From positions 157,013-221,012 of the forward strand of contig NZ_SUNB01000006.1 in the NCBI RefSeq assembly GCF_007570825.1: a stretch of DNA of 64,000 bases. The letters are read 5' to 3'. Positions 18,555 to 28,287 of the stretch are shown piece after piece. The notes beneath the pieces were generated by a model that made no database searches, was not told where the DNA came from, and was given only the letters and a program-made list of their open reading frames with translations. Numbering within the stretch: position 1 is the first letter of the stretch; each line of letters begins with the position of its first letter. This stretch comes from Pleionea sediminis. GTDB taxonomy: Bacteria > Pseudomonadota > Gammaproteobacteria > Enterobacterales > Kangiellaceae. Position numbers and translations under genes: made by a program.

Positions 18555-20477
18555 ATGATGATTATACGCGGGGACAAGGTTTCTTTGAGCTTTGGCACCC
18601 ACATTTTACTTGACCAGGCTTCATTTTCGTTGAATGCCGGTGAAAAGGTCGCAATTGTTGGACGAAATGGCGCGGGAAAATCATCGTTGCTAAAACTGGT
18701 TGCTCAGGTCAATGAGCCAGACAGCGGAGTCATTCAACGGCAAAAAAGTGCTCGAGTGAGATATTTAGCACAAGCATTACCTGAACCAACGAACGAAACT
18801 ATTTTTGAATATGTTTCTCGCGGAGTCTCTGATATTAAAGAAGCGCTCGAGCGTTATCAGTCATTACTGGAAACGGGCGGATCAGAAAGTGAAATAAACG
18901 ATCTGCACGATCTACTGGATCGCTGTGATGGTTGGCATTGGCAGCAAAAAGTCGAGCAAGTGCTCAGCCGGCTTGAGCTTGACGGCAGTTTATTACTCAA
19001 TACGTTGTCGGGCGGCTGGCGTCGCCGAGTGTCACTCGCTGAGTGTTTGGCTGCTGAACCGGATCTATTACTTCTAGACGAGCCCACAAACCACCTGGAT
19101 CTGGAAACTATTGAGTGGTTGGAAACGTCACTTAAGATGTATCGTGGTGCGATGTTGCTTATTTCCCACGACCGACAATTTATTGATGCTGTTGTTGATC
19201 AGATCTGGGAAATTGATCGTGGTCATCTCAGTATGTTTCCGGCGCCTTATCAAGCTTACGTGGAATCGAAAGAGAAAAAGCTAGCAGAAGAAGAAAAGGT
19301 TAACTCGGAGTTTGATAAAAAACTGGCTCAGGAAGAAAAATGGATTCGACAAGGAATCAAAGCGCGTCGCACGCGTAATGAAGGTCGAGTACGAGCTCTT
19401 AAGGCAATGCGGATGAAACACGCCGATCGACGCACTCGCCAGTCAACCGCGCAGCTTGATATTAAAAGTGGCAGTAAATCTGGAAAGTTAGTTGCTGTGA
19501 TTGAAAACGTGACGTTAACACGTGGTGATAAAACGCTTTTCCACGATTTTTCGACCACCATCTTAAAGGGCGACAAAATCGGTATATTGGGAGCCAATGG
19601 TTGCGGAAAGAGTTCCTTGATCAAAATGATTCTTGGCGAACTCAAGGCCGATACCGGCCTTGTTGAGCTGGGAACCCAACTGGATATTGCTTACTTCGAT
19701 CAAATGCGTTCGTTAATTAATCCCGAGTTGACGATTTTCGATAATGTCGGTGAAGGGCGGGACTTTCTTGAAGTTAATGGCGAGCGCCGTCATGTGATTA
19801 GTTACCTGGCCGATTATGGGTTTGGACCTGAGCGAATGAAAACGCCTGCCAGCTCTTTGTCCGGTGGTGAAGTCAGTCGTTTAGTTTTAGCCAAACTGTT
19901 TACCCATTCAGCGAATCTTTTGATATTGGATGAGCCGACGAACGATCTTGATATTGAGACACTGGAGTTATTGGAGTCACAACTGGTTAATTTTGCGGGC
20001 ACGGTGATTGTCATCAGCCATGACAGACGCTTTCTCGATAATGTTGCTGCGGCACTGCTGGTATTCGATCAAACCGATGGAATTGTCGAAATTGAAGGTG
20101 GATTTCAGGATTATGATCGTTATCGTAAAGCTAAGGCCACGCAGCTTGCTGCTGCACGAAAAGAAGTATCTTCTGGAAATACGGCAACGGCTAGCAGTCA
20201 CGGCCAAGCGTCAAATAAAAGTGCTGCAAAACCGCAGAGTGCTAAGAGTAAGCTATCGTACAAGTACCAACGAGAACTGGATGCTTTACCGGCAGAATTG
20301 GAAGAGCTAGAAACGCAAATAGAGTCTCTTGAGCAAGAGACTCAAACTGAAAAGTTTTTAACGTCTTCGCCTGATGATATGCAAGTTGTATTTCAGCAAC
20401 TGGCTGATTTGCAAGGAAAACTTGAAGAGAAGATGGACCGTTGGGAAGAGTTGGAATCGATGAAAGAGGGCAACTGA
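18555..20477 (+). CDS. uup: ABC-F ATPase Uup
   Basis: 640 residues, two ABC domains in one chain without membrane segments, the ABC-F plan of ribosome-associated ATPases. Domain 1 has Walker A GRNGAGKSS, signature LSGGW and Walker B LLLLDEPTNHLD; domain 2 has GANGCGKSS, LSGGEVSR and LLILDEPTNDLD. Between them is the P-site tRNA interaction motif linker rich in Lys, Glu and Arg. The C-terminal coiled coil (about 570-640, starting KLSYKYQRELDALP) is the Uup-specific DNA- or ribosome-binding tail, which separates it from YheS or EttA. In E. coli, Uup affects ribosome function and transposon excision. Confidence 0.9.
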   Translation: MMIIRGDKVSLSFGTHILLDQASFSLNAGEKVAIVGRNGAGKSSLLKLVAQVNEPDSGVIQRQKSARVRYLAQALPEPTNETIFEYVSRGVSDIKEALERYQSLLETGGSESEINDLHDLLDRCDGWHWQQKVEQVLSRLELDGSLLLNTLSGGWRRRVSLAECLAAEPDLLLLDEPTNHLDLETIEWLETSLKMYRGAMLLISHDRQFIDAVVDQIWEIDRGHLSMFPAPYQAYVESKEKKLAEEEKVNSEFDKKLAQEEKWIRQGIKARRTRNEGRVRALKAMRMKHADRRTRQSTAQLDIKSGSKSGKLVAVIENVTLTRGDKTLFHDFSTTILKGDKIGILGANGCGKSSLIKMILGELKADTGLVELGTQLDIAYFDQMRSLINPELTIFDNVGEGRDFLEVNGERRHVISYLADYGFGPERMKTPASSLSGGEVSRLVLAKLFTHSANLLILDEPTNDLDIETLELLESQLVNFAGTVIVISHDRRFLDNVAAALLVFDQTDGIVEIEGGFQDYDRYRKAKATQLAAARKEVSSGNTATASSHGQASNKSAAKPQSAKSKLSYKYQRELDALPAELEELETQIESLEQETQTEKFLTSSPDDMQVVFQQLADLQGKLEEKMDRWEELESMKEGN

Positions 20478-20659
20478 TCCGATGTGTTTGCCGTTGATTT
20501 GGAACGACTTCGCTTGCGAAGCCCCCATCAAACGCGGGATAATACAACCCTATTGAAAAGAATAAGAATAAAGGCTTATCCCCATTTTGATCCTGTTTTT
20601 CAAGGTGTTAGGTGGTCGAGTGAGCGACATGAAGCAAATTTTAAGAGGTTGATAAGTTT

Positions 20660-21463
20660 ATGGCGAAAGGTACTAAGTACGTAGCGCGGGAAGCCGATGA
20701 AAATGGCTTTATACATTACACGGATGAAGAACACTCTGTTTGGGGTGAATTGTTCGATCGTCAAATGAAAGTATTGCCCGGACGAGCATGTAATCAGTAT
20801 TTGGAAGGTATCGATAAACTGGGATTGTCTCGAGACCGCATTCCTCAGTTAGAAGACGTTAACAAAGTGCTTCGTAAAGAAACGGGGTGGGAAGTGGCTT
20901 GGGTTCCGGCATTAATTCCATTCACGAAATTTTTTAATCTGTTAGCCAACAAGAAATTCCCTTGTGCGACATTTATTCGTACTCGTGAGGAAATGGATTA
21001 CCTGCAAGAGCCTGATGTTTTCCATGAAATCTTTGGCCACTGCGCCATGCTCACCGATCCTTACTTTGCTGAGTTCACTCATACCTATGGTAAGCTTGGA
21101 GATGCCGCTGACAAGCAATACCATGTTTGGTTAGCGCGTTTGTACTGGTTTACGGTTGAATTTGGTTTAATGAATACACCAGAAGGGCAACGCATCTATG
21201 GCGGAGGTATTTTATCGTCAATTGGCGAAACTCAATATGCTCTAACAAACGAACCGGAGCATCGACCTTTTGATATTATGACAGTGTTAAGAACACCGTA
21301 CCGAATTGATATTATGCAACCAATTTACTACGTGATTGATGATATGAAGCAACTGTTTGATATTGCTCAAATGGATATCATGTCTTACGTAAAGGAAGCT
21401 AAGCAGTTAGGCCTATTTGAACCGACTTTTCCTCCAAAAGAAGAAGAGAGGGCAGCCAGTTAA
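20660..21463 (+). CDS. phhA: Phenylalanine 4-monooxygenase
   Basis: 267 residues, the bacterial catalytic-core-only form. It hydroxylates phenylalanine to tyrosine using tetrahydropterin and Fe(II). The iron site is visible as HEIFGHCAML (two His) with the later Glu in the WFTVEFGL helix. IPQLEDVN and the pterin-side region GWEVAWVPALIP are typical. The start ATG follows AAGAGGTTGATAAGTTT (an AGAGG ribosome binding site). The usual partner, pterin carbinolamine dehydratase phhB, is not adjacent. A strong terminator follows. Confidence 0.95.
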   Translation: MAKGTKYVAREADENGFIHYTDEEHSVWGELFDRQMKVLPGRACNQYLEGIDKLGLSRDRIPQLEDVNKVLRKETGWEVAWVPALIPFTKFFNLLANKKFPCATFIRTREEMDYLQEPDVFHEIFGHCAMLTDPYFAEFTHTYGKLGDAADKQYHVWLARLYWFTVEFGLMNTPEGQRIYGGGILSSIGETQYALTNEPEHRPFDIMTVLRTPYRIDIMQPIYYVIDDMKQLFDIAQMDIMSYVKEAKQLGLFEPTFPPKEEERAAS

Positions 21464-21482
21464 TTTTTAGCTACTGTATGTT

Positions 21483-21508
21483 AAAAAAGGCGCTTATTGC
21501 GCCTTTTT
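21483..21508. terminator. Bidirectional rho-independent terminator
   Basis: Stem AAAAAAGGCGC / GCGCCTTTTTT with a short loop between convergent phhA and the MBL hydrolase gene. A- and T-runs on both sides let it act in both directions. Confidence 0.85.
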
Positions 21509-21530
21509 TAATGCCTATCAAGAAGCGAGT

Positions 21531-22469
21531 TTAATGTCGATGTTCTTTACCGTTATGTTTGTGTTTCTTATCACTTGTTAAACTTTGATAAACTTGGCGA
21601 ATCATTTTCTCTGTGGTAATAAACTGCCAGTTCCATTTATCGTGATACTGCTTTAGCGGATTTGCGTTAACAGCTTCGTCTTCTGATTTTCCGTCTTTGA
21701 TCAATTTCTTAATAATTTTCCGTACATCTTTAACCATGGCTAGTGTGTTTTCTAAATCTTTCTTGTTGGCAAGAGGTCCATGGCCGGGAATGATTTTTGT
21801 CTTATCATTTGCGAGCGAAATGACGTGCTCTTGTGCTTTAATATAGCCATCAACACTACCGCCGCTTGCGACATCAATGTAGGGATACATCCCATTAAAA
21901 AATACATCTCCGGCATGAATGACATTGGCTTTTTTAAAATGAATAATTGCATCACCGTCAGTATGGGCATGCGGTGTATGAATTAAGTTTGCTTCATCAC
22001 CATTAAGATGGAAACTCATTGAATGAGTGAACGTAATTACAGGTAGAAAAGACTCCGGTGCTTTTTGCATTTTTCCGTTGCCTGTCGGTATCCCTTTTTT
22101 GATTAGATGTTCTCGCAAATTTTTATGGGCAACGATGTGTGCGCCATCGTTTGCCATACTCGAATTATTTCCGGTGTGATCGCCATGAACGTGCGTATTA
22201 ATCAAAAAGTTGACGGGCTTAGTTGTCACTGACTCGATCGCTTTTTTCATGTTATCGAGCATCGGTGGCATTGAATCGTCGATCATGACGACGCCATCTT
22301 CTCCAATTGAAAGTCCGATATTTCCGCCAGTAAAGCCACCAACTCCCGATAACATATGAATTCCAGGAGCAACTTCGGTTGCCTTAAAAGTTGGCGTGCT
22401 TTCTTCTGCAAATGACGGTGTACCAATTATCATGGCACTAGCGAGAGCGGCTGTGATAAGGCGCTTCAT
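21531..22469 (-). CDS. Secreted MBL-fold metallohydrolase
   Basis: 312 residues with a signal peptide (MKRLITAALASAMIIGTPSFA). An intact metallo-beta-lactamase zinc site is visible: HVHGDHTGNN, HAHTDGDAIIHF, the HAGDVFFNG aspartate and IPGHG. The C terminus is rich in His and Lys (DKKHKHNGKEHRH), which could help metal binding. A good ribosome binding site (AGGAG) precedes the ATG. The substrate is unknown. The domain family includes class B beta-lactamases and quinoprotein relay hydrolases, but nothing here singles out either. It sits just downstream of the MbnH gene on the same strand. Confidence 0.85.
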   Translation of the reverse strand: MKRLITAALASAMIIGTPSFAEESTPTFKATEVAPGIHMLSGVGGFTGGNIGLSIGEDGVVMIDDSMPPMLDNMKKAIESVTTKPVNFLINTHVHGDHTGNNSSMANDGAHIVAHKNLREHLIKKGIPTGNGKMQKAPESFLPVITFTHSMSFHLNGDEANLIHTPHAHTDGDAIIHFKKANVIHAGDVFFNGMYPYIDVASGGSVDGYIKAQEHVISLANDKTKIIPGHGPLANKKDLENTLAMVKDVRKIIKKLIKDGKSEDEAVNANPLKQYHDKWNWQFITTEKMIRQVYQSLTSDKKHKHNGKEHRH

Positions 22470-22559
22470 AGTTATTTTCTCCTATTATTCATTAAATTAT
22501 TGTATACAGTTCTTTCTTTTCCCAACCGCTTGTCATCTAACGCAAGCGGTTTACGGTAG

Positions 22560-23675
22560 TTACTGTGATGGTGCAGCATGTTTTGGATTTTCCAAAAAGT
22601 TTTTGTCTGTCAAAGAACGCAGAAATTCAATGAGATCCGCTTTTTCTTGTTCTGAAATTTCAAATCCTTTCACAAAGGGGCTTTTGTGTGGATTAGCTCT
22701 GCCATCACCCTGATTTGGACCGTCTGATATTAGTTGGCCTCCAGCGGCATAAAAATCAATGACTTCTTCAAGTGTTTTGATGGAGCCGTCATGCATGTAA
22801 GGGGCGGTAACTTCTATGTTACGTAATGTGGGCGCGCGAAATCTTCCATGATCGGCCGGATCGAGGGTTATTTCAAATAAACCATTGTCTCGCTCAGGGT
22901 ATGCACCTTGAGCATTAACGTTATACATTCCTGTATTGTGAAATGGTCGGCGATCAATTTGTTGTTTTTCGTGAAATGTAGATTGGGTGAAATTAAATCC
23001 ACCATGGCAATGGTGACACTCAAACTTTTCTGAAAAGAATAAATTCATACCTCGAATTGCAGATTCTGAAAGCGCATTATCATCTCCGTCATAAGCATAA
23101 CGATCAAACGGCGAGTTCAGGGAAATTAAACTCCGAACAAAACTTGCGAGGGCTTTATTAATCGTGTTGAAATTTATTTCCTGACCCGGAAATGCATCCT
23201 CAAATAATTCTTTATAGTGTTCGGTTTTAAATCGTTCAATGATTGTATCTTCATTTCCTGTGATGCCTAACTCAATGGGGGACTCACCAAACATAGGAAT
23301 AAGAAGCTGAGTTTCAATGTCTTTAATACCATTGTGCGCCCATGTTAAGGTTTTGTTGTAAGCAACGTTCACTAAAGCAAGAGAGTTTCTTTGAGTAGCT
23401 TCCCCAGTTGTACCGAGTGAAAATACTCTGGGATCCGAGAACGCGAGTTCTTGAAAGTGACAATCAGCACAAGCTTGTTTTTGATTGAAAGATAAATTGC
23501 GGTCGTAAAATAGATGTCGACCGAGCTCTACTTTCTCTACTGTCATGGGATTCGTTTGTGGAATGGTAGGTTTAGGGAAGCCTTCCCGCAATTGCCAGTC
23601 ATAGTTTTCTTTGTTTGTATTTTCGGAACAGGCCGCCAACAAACTTAGACAAATCAAAAAGAAAAAATATTTCAT
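22560..23675 (-). CDS. mbnH: MbnH-type di-heme peroxidase (MauG family) lipoprotein
   Basis: 371 residues with a lipoprotein signal ending in LLAACSEN. Two c-type heme motifs are visible, CADCH (about residue 70) and CHHCH (about residue 225), in the bacterial di-heme peroxidase/MauG fold, with GRFRAPTLRNIEVTAPYMHDG near the C terminus. In studied systems MbnH oxidises a tryptophan of its partner MbnP to kynurenine through a bis-Fe(IV) state, creating a copper site. Its ATG overlaps the TGA of the upstream MbnP-type gene (ATGA), so the two are coupled. Family identity (metallo-mystery pair di-heme peroxidase) rests on the pairing as well as the sequence. A generic cytochrome c peroxidase is the alternative. 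Confidence 0.85.
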   Translation of the reverse strand: MKYFFFLICLSLLAACSENTNKENYDWQLREGFPKPTIPQTNPMTVEKVELGRHLFYDRNLSFNQKQACADCHFQELAFSDPRVFSLGTTGEATQRNSLALVNVAYNKTLTWAHNGIKDIETQLLIPMFGESPIELGITGNEDTIIERFKTEHYKELFEDAFPGQEINFNTINKALASFVRSLISLNSPFDRYAYDGDDNALSESAIRGMNLFFSEKFECHHCHGGFNFTQSTFHEKQQIDRRPFHNTGMYNVNAQGAYPERDNGLFEITLDPADHGRFRAPTLRNIEVTAPYMHDGSIKTLEEVIDFYAAGGQLISDGPNQGDGRANPHKSPFVKGFEISEQEKADLIEFLRSLTDKNFLENPKHAAPSQ

Positions 23676-24448
23676 AAAGATTTAAATATGGTTGAATTAG
23701 AGTTAAGACCCGTTCTTTCGAGTAGGTGTTTGCATAATTCATTTGCAGGTTCTGATTTACAGCTGGATTCGCTGTTTAAATCGATACCTTCGAATAATGG
23801 TTTGATATCGATACCAATTGTCTTCAGCTCATTAACGTCAATACGTACGGTGGCAACATTTGGATTTTTACAAGCCTTTGCCGGAGCCCGCACTGCCGAT
23901 TCAGAATGACATCCAGTGGATCCCAAATGATAAATCCAGTCATTTGTTTCGGATGTTAACTCAAGCCGTAAAAACTTATGACCGGTTTGCCAAACCCAGA
24001 ACATGTCTGACTGATTTAGTGGACTTTTTTGAGTAAGAGGATTGTTGTGATTAAGTTCGAAAGGAACGCCAATTTTAAATTGAACTGCATCGATATTTTT
24101 AGGTGCAACGGGACTCTTGACAGTCATTTTCCAATCAAAATTGGAGTTACAAACTCCACCAATTAATTTTACATGAGGGTCATTATTTTCAGGTACCTCA
24201 AAGGTGGCTGGAACCCATTGGCCTTGTGACCGAAATTGCAGGGCATGAATATAGAACTGAAATTGCGATAGTTGCCAGGATTGACCATTAATCTGCATTG
24301 CAGTGCCACAAGATATAGAATTTTCACCGTACATTAATTTGAATTGAATGTCGTGAATAACGGGTTCATCAGCGCAACTGGTCAGTAACGCAGAGAACAG
24401 ACTTATAATCAAAATTCGGATATACATCGCTTTTTTACAATAATTCAT
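23672..24448 (-). CDS. mbnP: MbnP-type four-Cys copper-binding lipoprotein
   Basis: 258 residues with a lipoprotein signal (LLTSCADEP). It matches the metallo-mystery pair four-Cys pattern: ISCGTAM near the N terminus, NGQSWQLSQFQFYIHAL, GGVCNSNFDW, a central FKIGVPFELNH and a late GSTGCHSE ... KACKNPN pair. MbnP proteins bind copper after MbnH converts one tryptophan to kynurenine; W residues at SWQL, FDW and WVWQTGHKFLRLEL are candidates. It is followed immediately by mbnH with a four-base overlap. No methanobactin biosynthesis genes are present, so this is the widespread stand-alone form. Confidence 0.85.
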   Translation of the reverse strand: MNYCKKAMYIRILIISLFSALLTSCADEPVIHDIQFKLMYGENSISCGTAMQINGQSWQLSQFQFYIHALQFRSQGQWVPATFEVPENNDPHVKLIGGVCNSNFDWKMTVKSPVAPKNIDAVQFKIGVPFELNHNNPLTQKSPLNQSDMFWVWQTGHKFLRLELTSETNDWIYHLGSTGCHSESAVRAPAKACKNPNVATVRIDVNELKTIGIDIKPLFEGIDLNSESSCKSEPANELCKHLLERTGLNSNSTIFKSL

Positions 24449-24604
24449 TATGACGAGATAGTGCTATAAATTTGCGCCAAGTATCAACTTATTCTGAAAT
24501 GTTTCGTTAAAATAGCTACCTATGTAACTATTTACGCTTGATTTAAACTCAAAAATAATACACAACGTATAATCAAGTCTAATGATTTAATTTAGGAATC
24601 TCGT

Positions 24605-27334
24605 ATGACGAATGTCCGTTACTTCAAAGCATTGGCGCTCACTGCTGCAGTAATTTCTTCTACTGCGGTGCTGTCTCACTCCGAACCAACAAAGCCACGC
24701 TTTGTCTCTGAACAGGGTAAAGACACGGGCGACTGTTCGAGTCCTGTACGACCTTGTCAGTCAATTGGCTACGCTATCAAGCAAGCTAATAAGGGTGACC
24801 AGGTGTTGGTGAGTAGCGGAACCTATGAAGTTAAGAGCACCGAAGAAGTTTTCTTCTTGAAGAGTCAGGCGGTGCCGGTTTCGGCGGGATACAACCGGTT
24901 CGACCATTTTCAGGTACAAAGTCCGGAGCTCAATAAAGTCTATTTGAAGGGTGTTCCCAGCGAGTTTGCCGCTGATTTGAGAAAGTTGGGTTTTAACGTC
25001 ATTAACGACGGAAAAAGTCGTCTCGATCGTAAGAAGCTCGATAATTTACTCAAATCCTATGAGGCGATTGGTAAGTTTCAGGCTGAAGTGCCGTGTGAAA
25101 ACGGACAGGCGGGAAGCTTTGCGTGTAACAACATTGATTTAGTGGCTCACGTGCCTTTGTCCAGTTTTAGTTCTAACCCGGCCGATGGTAATGATATTTG
25201 GGGACATGTTGATCTCAATACGGGGAACGAATACGCCATCATGGGCGTTCGAAATGGGGCAACTGTATTTGACATTTCAACGCCTGAAAGTCCTGTTGAG
25301 GTAGGAACTATCTCTGGTGCCAGTTCTTTGTGGCGAGATATTAAGGTCTATCAACACTATGATAGCGAGAGTGATAGTTGGAAAGCCTACGCTTACGTCA
25401 CCAATGAAAGCTCAGGTGGAGTGGCGATCATCGATTTGAATGATTTGCCGAACAGTATCTCTTTAGTCACTAATGATTCAAATGTCGATACCGGTCATAA
25501 TGTTTACATATCCAATGTCGACCATGCGTTAAACATTAAATTAGATGGTACCAACCCTAATCTTCAATTGCTCGGTGCAAATCGATTTAGTGGTTCATTT
25601 CACTCCTATTCTCTTGGCAATCCTGAAGCGCTAAATGTTGAGGCCAATCAATCAAGTTTTAATGGCTACACCCATGATGGAGCTTCTGTCACCATTACTG
25701 ATGCGCGTAAAGATTCCGATTGTTTCAATGGCACTGAGTTCTGCTCAATATTTGTCGATTTTAACGAAAAAGAAATGTTGCTCTGGGACATTACCAATCC
25801 CGCTGATACTCGAGAATTGTCTAATGTAACTTACAATGATGTATCCAACTCAGCTAAATACGTACATTCAGGTTGGGTAACAGAAGATAAAAACTTTGTG
25901 CTTTTGCATGATGAGTTTGATGAGCAACGTGCTGGTTTAAATTCAACCGTGCGTATTTTCGATATCACTGACCTGAGAAGTCCAACTCAAGTGGGTCAGT
26001 GGACTGGGCCAACTCGAGCGATTGATCATAACGGGTTCGTTCGTGGTAATCGCTATTACATGTCGAACTACACACGCGGTTTGACGATTCTTGATATTAC
26101 CGATCCTGCAAATCCCGTTGAAGTCGGATTTTTTGATACATACAGTCCATCGAACAATGATTCGTTTTTCGGGGCCTGGGGGACTTATCCTTATTTGCCT
26201 TCGGGATTAATATTGGTGAGTGATATCGATGGTGGTTTGTATATTTTAAGAGACAACACAAAAACTCAAGTGAGTGGTAGTGCGAGCTTTGCGCAAAGTA
26301 ATTTAACACTCGGTGGTGGAACTTCAAGCATTGTTGTTGAGAGAGCGGGTATGTCATTTGGCGGAGCTGCTGCAACAGTAGAGTACGAAGTCATAAGCGG
26401 TAAAGCCCAACAGGGTAATGACTTCACCTTAGCAAGTGGCACGTTATCTTGGGCGGCAAACGATGATTCCGACAAGTTAATTTCTTTATCAACAATTGGT
26501 GCGGTGCCCGCAGACTCAACTAATAATACATTTTACGTTCGACTCTTTAATCCTACTGGTGGAATGACAATTGGCGACAATGGCTATTTAACCGTTAACT
26601 TGTCTGGTCCAAGTCAAACCGGTTTTTTGCAGTTTGATAAATCGTCTTATGACATATCTGAAAGCGTGACTGCACTTGAACTCACCGTTCACCGTGTTGG
26701 TGGCAGCAGTGGTGCGGCGAGCATTGATTACTCGACGGTCGCTGACAGCGCGACAGCTGGAGAGGACTTTCAAGCAACTTCTGGAACGCTTAACTGGGCT
26801 GATGGCGAACTTGATTCCAAAACGGTTCAAATCACTTTAATTGACGATTCCATCGATGAGTCGACAGAATCCTTCTCCATTAATTTGTCTTCTGCATCAG
26901 GGGCTTCGTTAGGTGACAAGTCTTCCGTTTTGGTGTCGCTAGGGGATGATGATTCAAACTCGGCGCCTACGTTGACACTAAATGCGACTCAGCAAGCCAG
27001 TGTTGGTGAGACAGTTAACCTGGATTCAACCGCCAGCGATGCTGACGGCGATGCGATATCTTTTCAGTGGGAGCAGTTATCTGGCACATCGGTGGCATTG
27101 TCGAGCGCTACTGCCGAAGATATATCGTTTACGGCTCCTGATACGGCAGGTCAATTAACCTTCGAATTGACAGTAACCGACATTAAAGGTGCCAGTACTT
27201 CTGCTCAAGTCGTGGTAACAGTCGTTGCCGAAGACAGTGGCAATGATGGTGATGATAGTGACAGTGGTGGCAGCATGACATTGCTAACTCTGTTGTTGGT
27301 ATCTTTAGCGGCTTTCAGAAGACGATATTTTTAG
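24605..27334 (+). CDS. Choice-of-anchor B / LVIVD-type surface protein with GlyGly-CTERM sorting tail
   Basis: 909 residues, exported by an N-terminal signal peptide. Residues about 30-80 resemble a right-handed parallel-helix start (GDCSSPVRPCQSIGYAIKQA). The region about 175-555 is the choice-of-anchor B beta-propeller built of LVIVD-like repeats (VFDISTPESPVEVG, VRIFDITDLRSPTQVG, LTILDITDPANPVEVG). Two Calx-beta-like domains follow (about 560-665 and 675-780), then a PKD/cadherin-like domain, then an acidic Gly/Asp/Ser linker and a C-terminal GGSMTLLTLLLVSLAAFRRR segment, the rhombosortase (GlyGly-CTERM) pattern. It is divergent from mbnP across a 156-bp gap. Surface display and a link to MbnP/MbnH are inferred. 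Confidence 0.85.
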   Translation: MTNVRYFKALALTAAVISSTAVLSHSEPTKPRFVSEQGKDTGDCSSPVRPCQSIGYAIKQANKGDQVLVSSGTYEVKSTEEVFFLKSQAVPVSAGYNRFDHFQVQSPELNKVYLKGVPSEFAADLRKLGFNVINDGKSRLDRKKLDNLLKSYEAIGKFQAEVPCENGQAGSFACNNIDLVAHVPLSSFSSNPADGNDIWGHVDLNTGNEYAIMGVRNGATVFDISTPESPVEVGTISGASSLWRDIKVYQHYDSESDSWKAYAYVTNESSGGVAIIDLNDLPNSISLVTNDSNVDTGHNVYISNVDHALNIKLDGTNPNLQLLGANRFSGSFHSYSLGNPEALNVEANQSSFNGYTHDGASVTITDARKDSDCFNGTEFCSIFVDFNEKEMLLWDITNPADTRELSNVTYNDVSNSAKYVHSGWVTEDKNFVLLHDEFDEQRAGLNSTVRIFDITDLRSPTQVGQWTGPTRAIDHNGFVRGNRYYMSNYTRGLTILDITDPANPVEVGFFDTYSPSNNDSFFGAWGTYPYLPSGLILVSDIDGGLYILRDNTKTQVSGSASFAQSNLTLGGGTSSIVVERAGMSFGGAAATVEYEVISGKAQQGNDFTLASGTLSWAANDDSDKLISLSTIGAVPADSTNNTFYVRLFNPTGGMTIGDNGYLTVNLSGPSQTGFLQFDKSSYDISESVTALELTVHRVGGSSGAASIDYSTVADSATAGEDFQATSGTLNWADGELDSKTVQITLIDDSIDESTESFSINLSSASGASLGDKSSVLVSLGDDDSNSAPTLTLNATQQASVGETVNLDSTASDADGDAISFQWEQLSGTSVALSSATAEDISFTAPDTAGQLTFELTVTDIKGASTSAQVVVTVVAEDSGNDGDDSDSGGSMTLLTLLLVSLAAFRRRYF

Positions 27335-27370
27335 CAGAAGATATTATTAGCGGAACGTTATCCCAAGATA

Positions 27371-27405
27371 AAAAAATACCCAGGCCCGTACAAGGTCACC
27401 TGGGT
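27371..27405 (-). terminator. Rho-independent terminator of the YiiX-like gene
   Basis: A stem of ACCCAGG with CCTGGGT around a 14-base loop. Read on the minus strand it is followed by ATTTTTTT, so it ends transcripts of the 27475-28287 gene; on the plus strand there is no T-run. Confidence 0.7.
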
Positions 27406-27474
27406 TAGGGGAATTTGGAAACTGTTACAGTAAAATTAGAACATCGTCTGAGAAATGCAAGCCGAGATAGAAAA

Positions 27475-28287
27475 TTAATCACCAATTGTGAAATTTTCAT
27501 CATCATTGGCCATTAATCCGTCTTTATTCCAGGGCAGGTCACGGTAATGTGCCTTGTCTGACTCGCCCCAAAAAGGAAATTTAAGAATCTTAAAATAAGG
27601 AGAGTAGTCAAAGTCAGCGGGAGTGAAGAGTTTTGCATTACGTTTTATTAATTCAACGCGATCTTTGCCGACTTTCTTAAATTTGGGTAGTACAGGGTAA
27701 TCAACGGCATTGAAGGCTTCGGCCAGCATCGAAGAGCAGACAGTTCGTGTTGGTTCTCCAGCGCTACTGCGAAATAGGGAAGAGCGCCAGCGTCTTGGGA
27801 TAATCACCCAAGGGAATAAAAGGCGTGCTAAGTCAACCATTTGGCGAAAGTTATAAGGTGTTCCTAAATGGTTGATGGCGTATTCGATGACGCTGTTGGC
27901 ATCACCGTGGGAAAGTGCTGAAGGGCGGCAAATGCGAAGATTGTCATTCGAATAATCACTCAATTTGCTCAAAATAGTGCCTTGGCCCAATAATCCCTCA
28001 ATTAATAGTTGCTCGGAGGGGTCGAAGGAAGAAATTTCAGCAAGTCGTTCTTTAATCTCGGGCTCCTCGATGTCGTGTATACGACCGATGTACAGAGCAG
28101 CGTGAGACCAACGACTTTGAGTGATCAGTTTAATAACTTCGGAAACACGCGTACGACCTTCGACCAAAACCACGTCACCAGGTCGTAAGCCATAACGAAG
28201 TCGCTCAAAATCAGTAAGCGGAAATGGCGGTGGCGGGCTCTCTCGATTGAGCCAGTTTTCGGTCCATGTTTTTATCTTTTTGAGCAT
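27475..28287 (-). CDS. YiiX/YebB-like permuted papain-fold hydrolase
   Basis: 270 residues without a clear signal peptide. It shows the C92/NlpC-P60-like YiiX pattern: LRPGDVVLVEGRT, the histidine in SRWSHAALYIG, and, in permuted order, the cysteine in RTVCSSMLAEAF with GTPYNFRQMVDLA between them. Family members hydrolyse amide or ester bonds, in some cases of lipids or peptidoglycan peptides; the substrate here is unknown. It has its own terminator and is divergent from prc. Confidence 0.75.
   Translation of the reverse strand: MLKKIKTWTENWLNRESPPPPFPLTDFERLRYGLRPGDVVLVEGRTRVSEVIKLITQSRWSHAALYIGRIHDIEEPEIKERLAEISSFDPSEQLLIEGLLGQGTILSKLSDYSNDNLRICRPSALSHGDANSVIEYAINHLGTPYNFRQMVDLARLLFPWVIIPRRWRSSLFRSSAGEPTRTVCSSMLAEAFNAVDYPVLPKFKKVGKDRVELIKRNAKLFTPADFDYSPYFKILKFPFWGESDKAHYRDLPWNKDGLMANDDENFTIGD

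Noticed and set aside
21531..24448. Methanobactin operon
   Set aside because: MbnP and MbnH are present, but no mbnA precursor, mbnB/mbnC or transporter genes are found, so no methanobactin production is implied.
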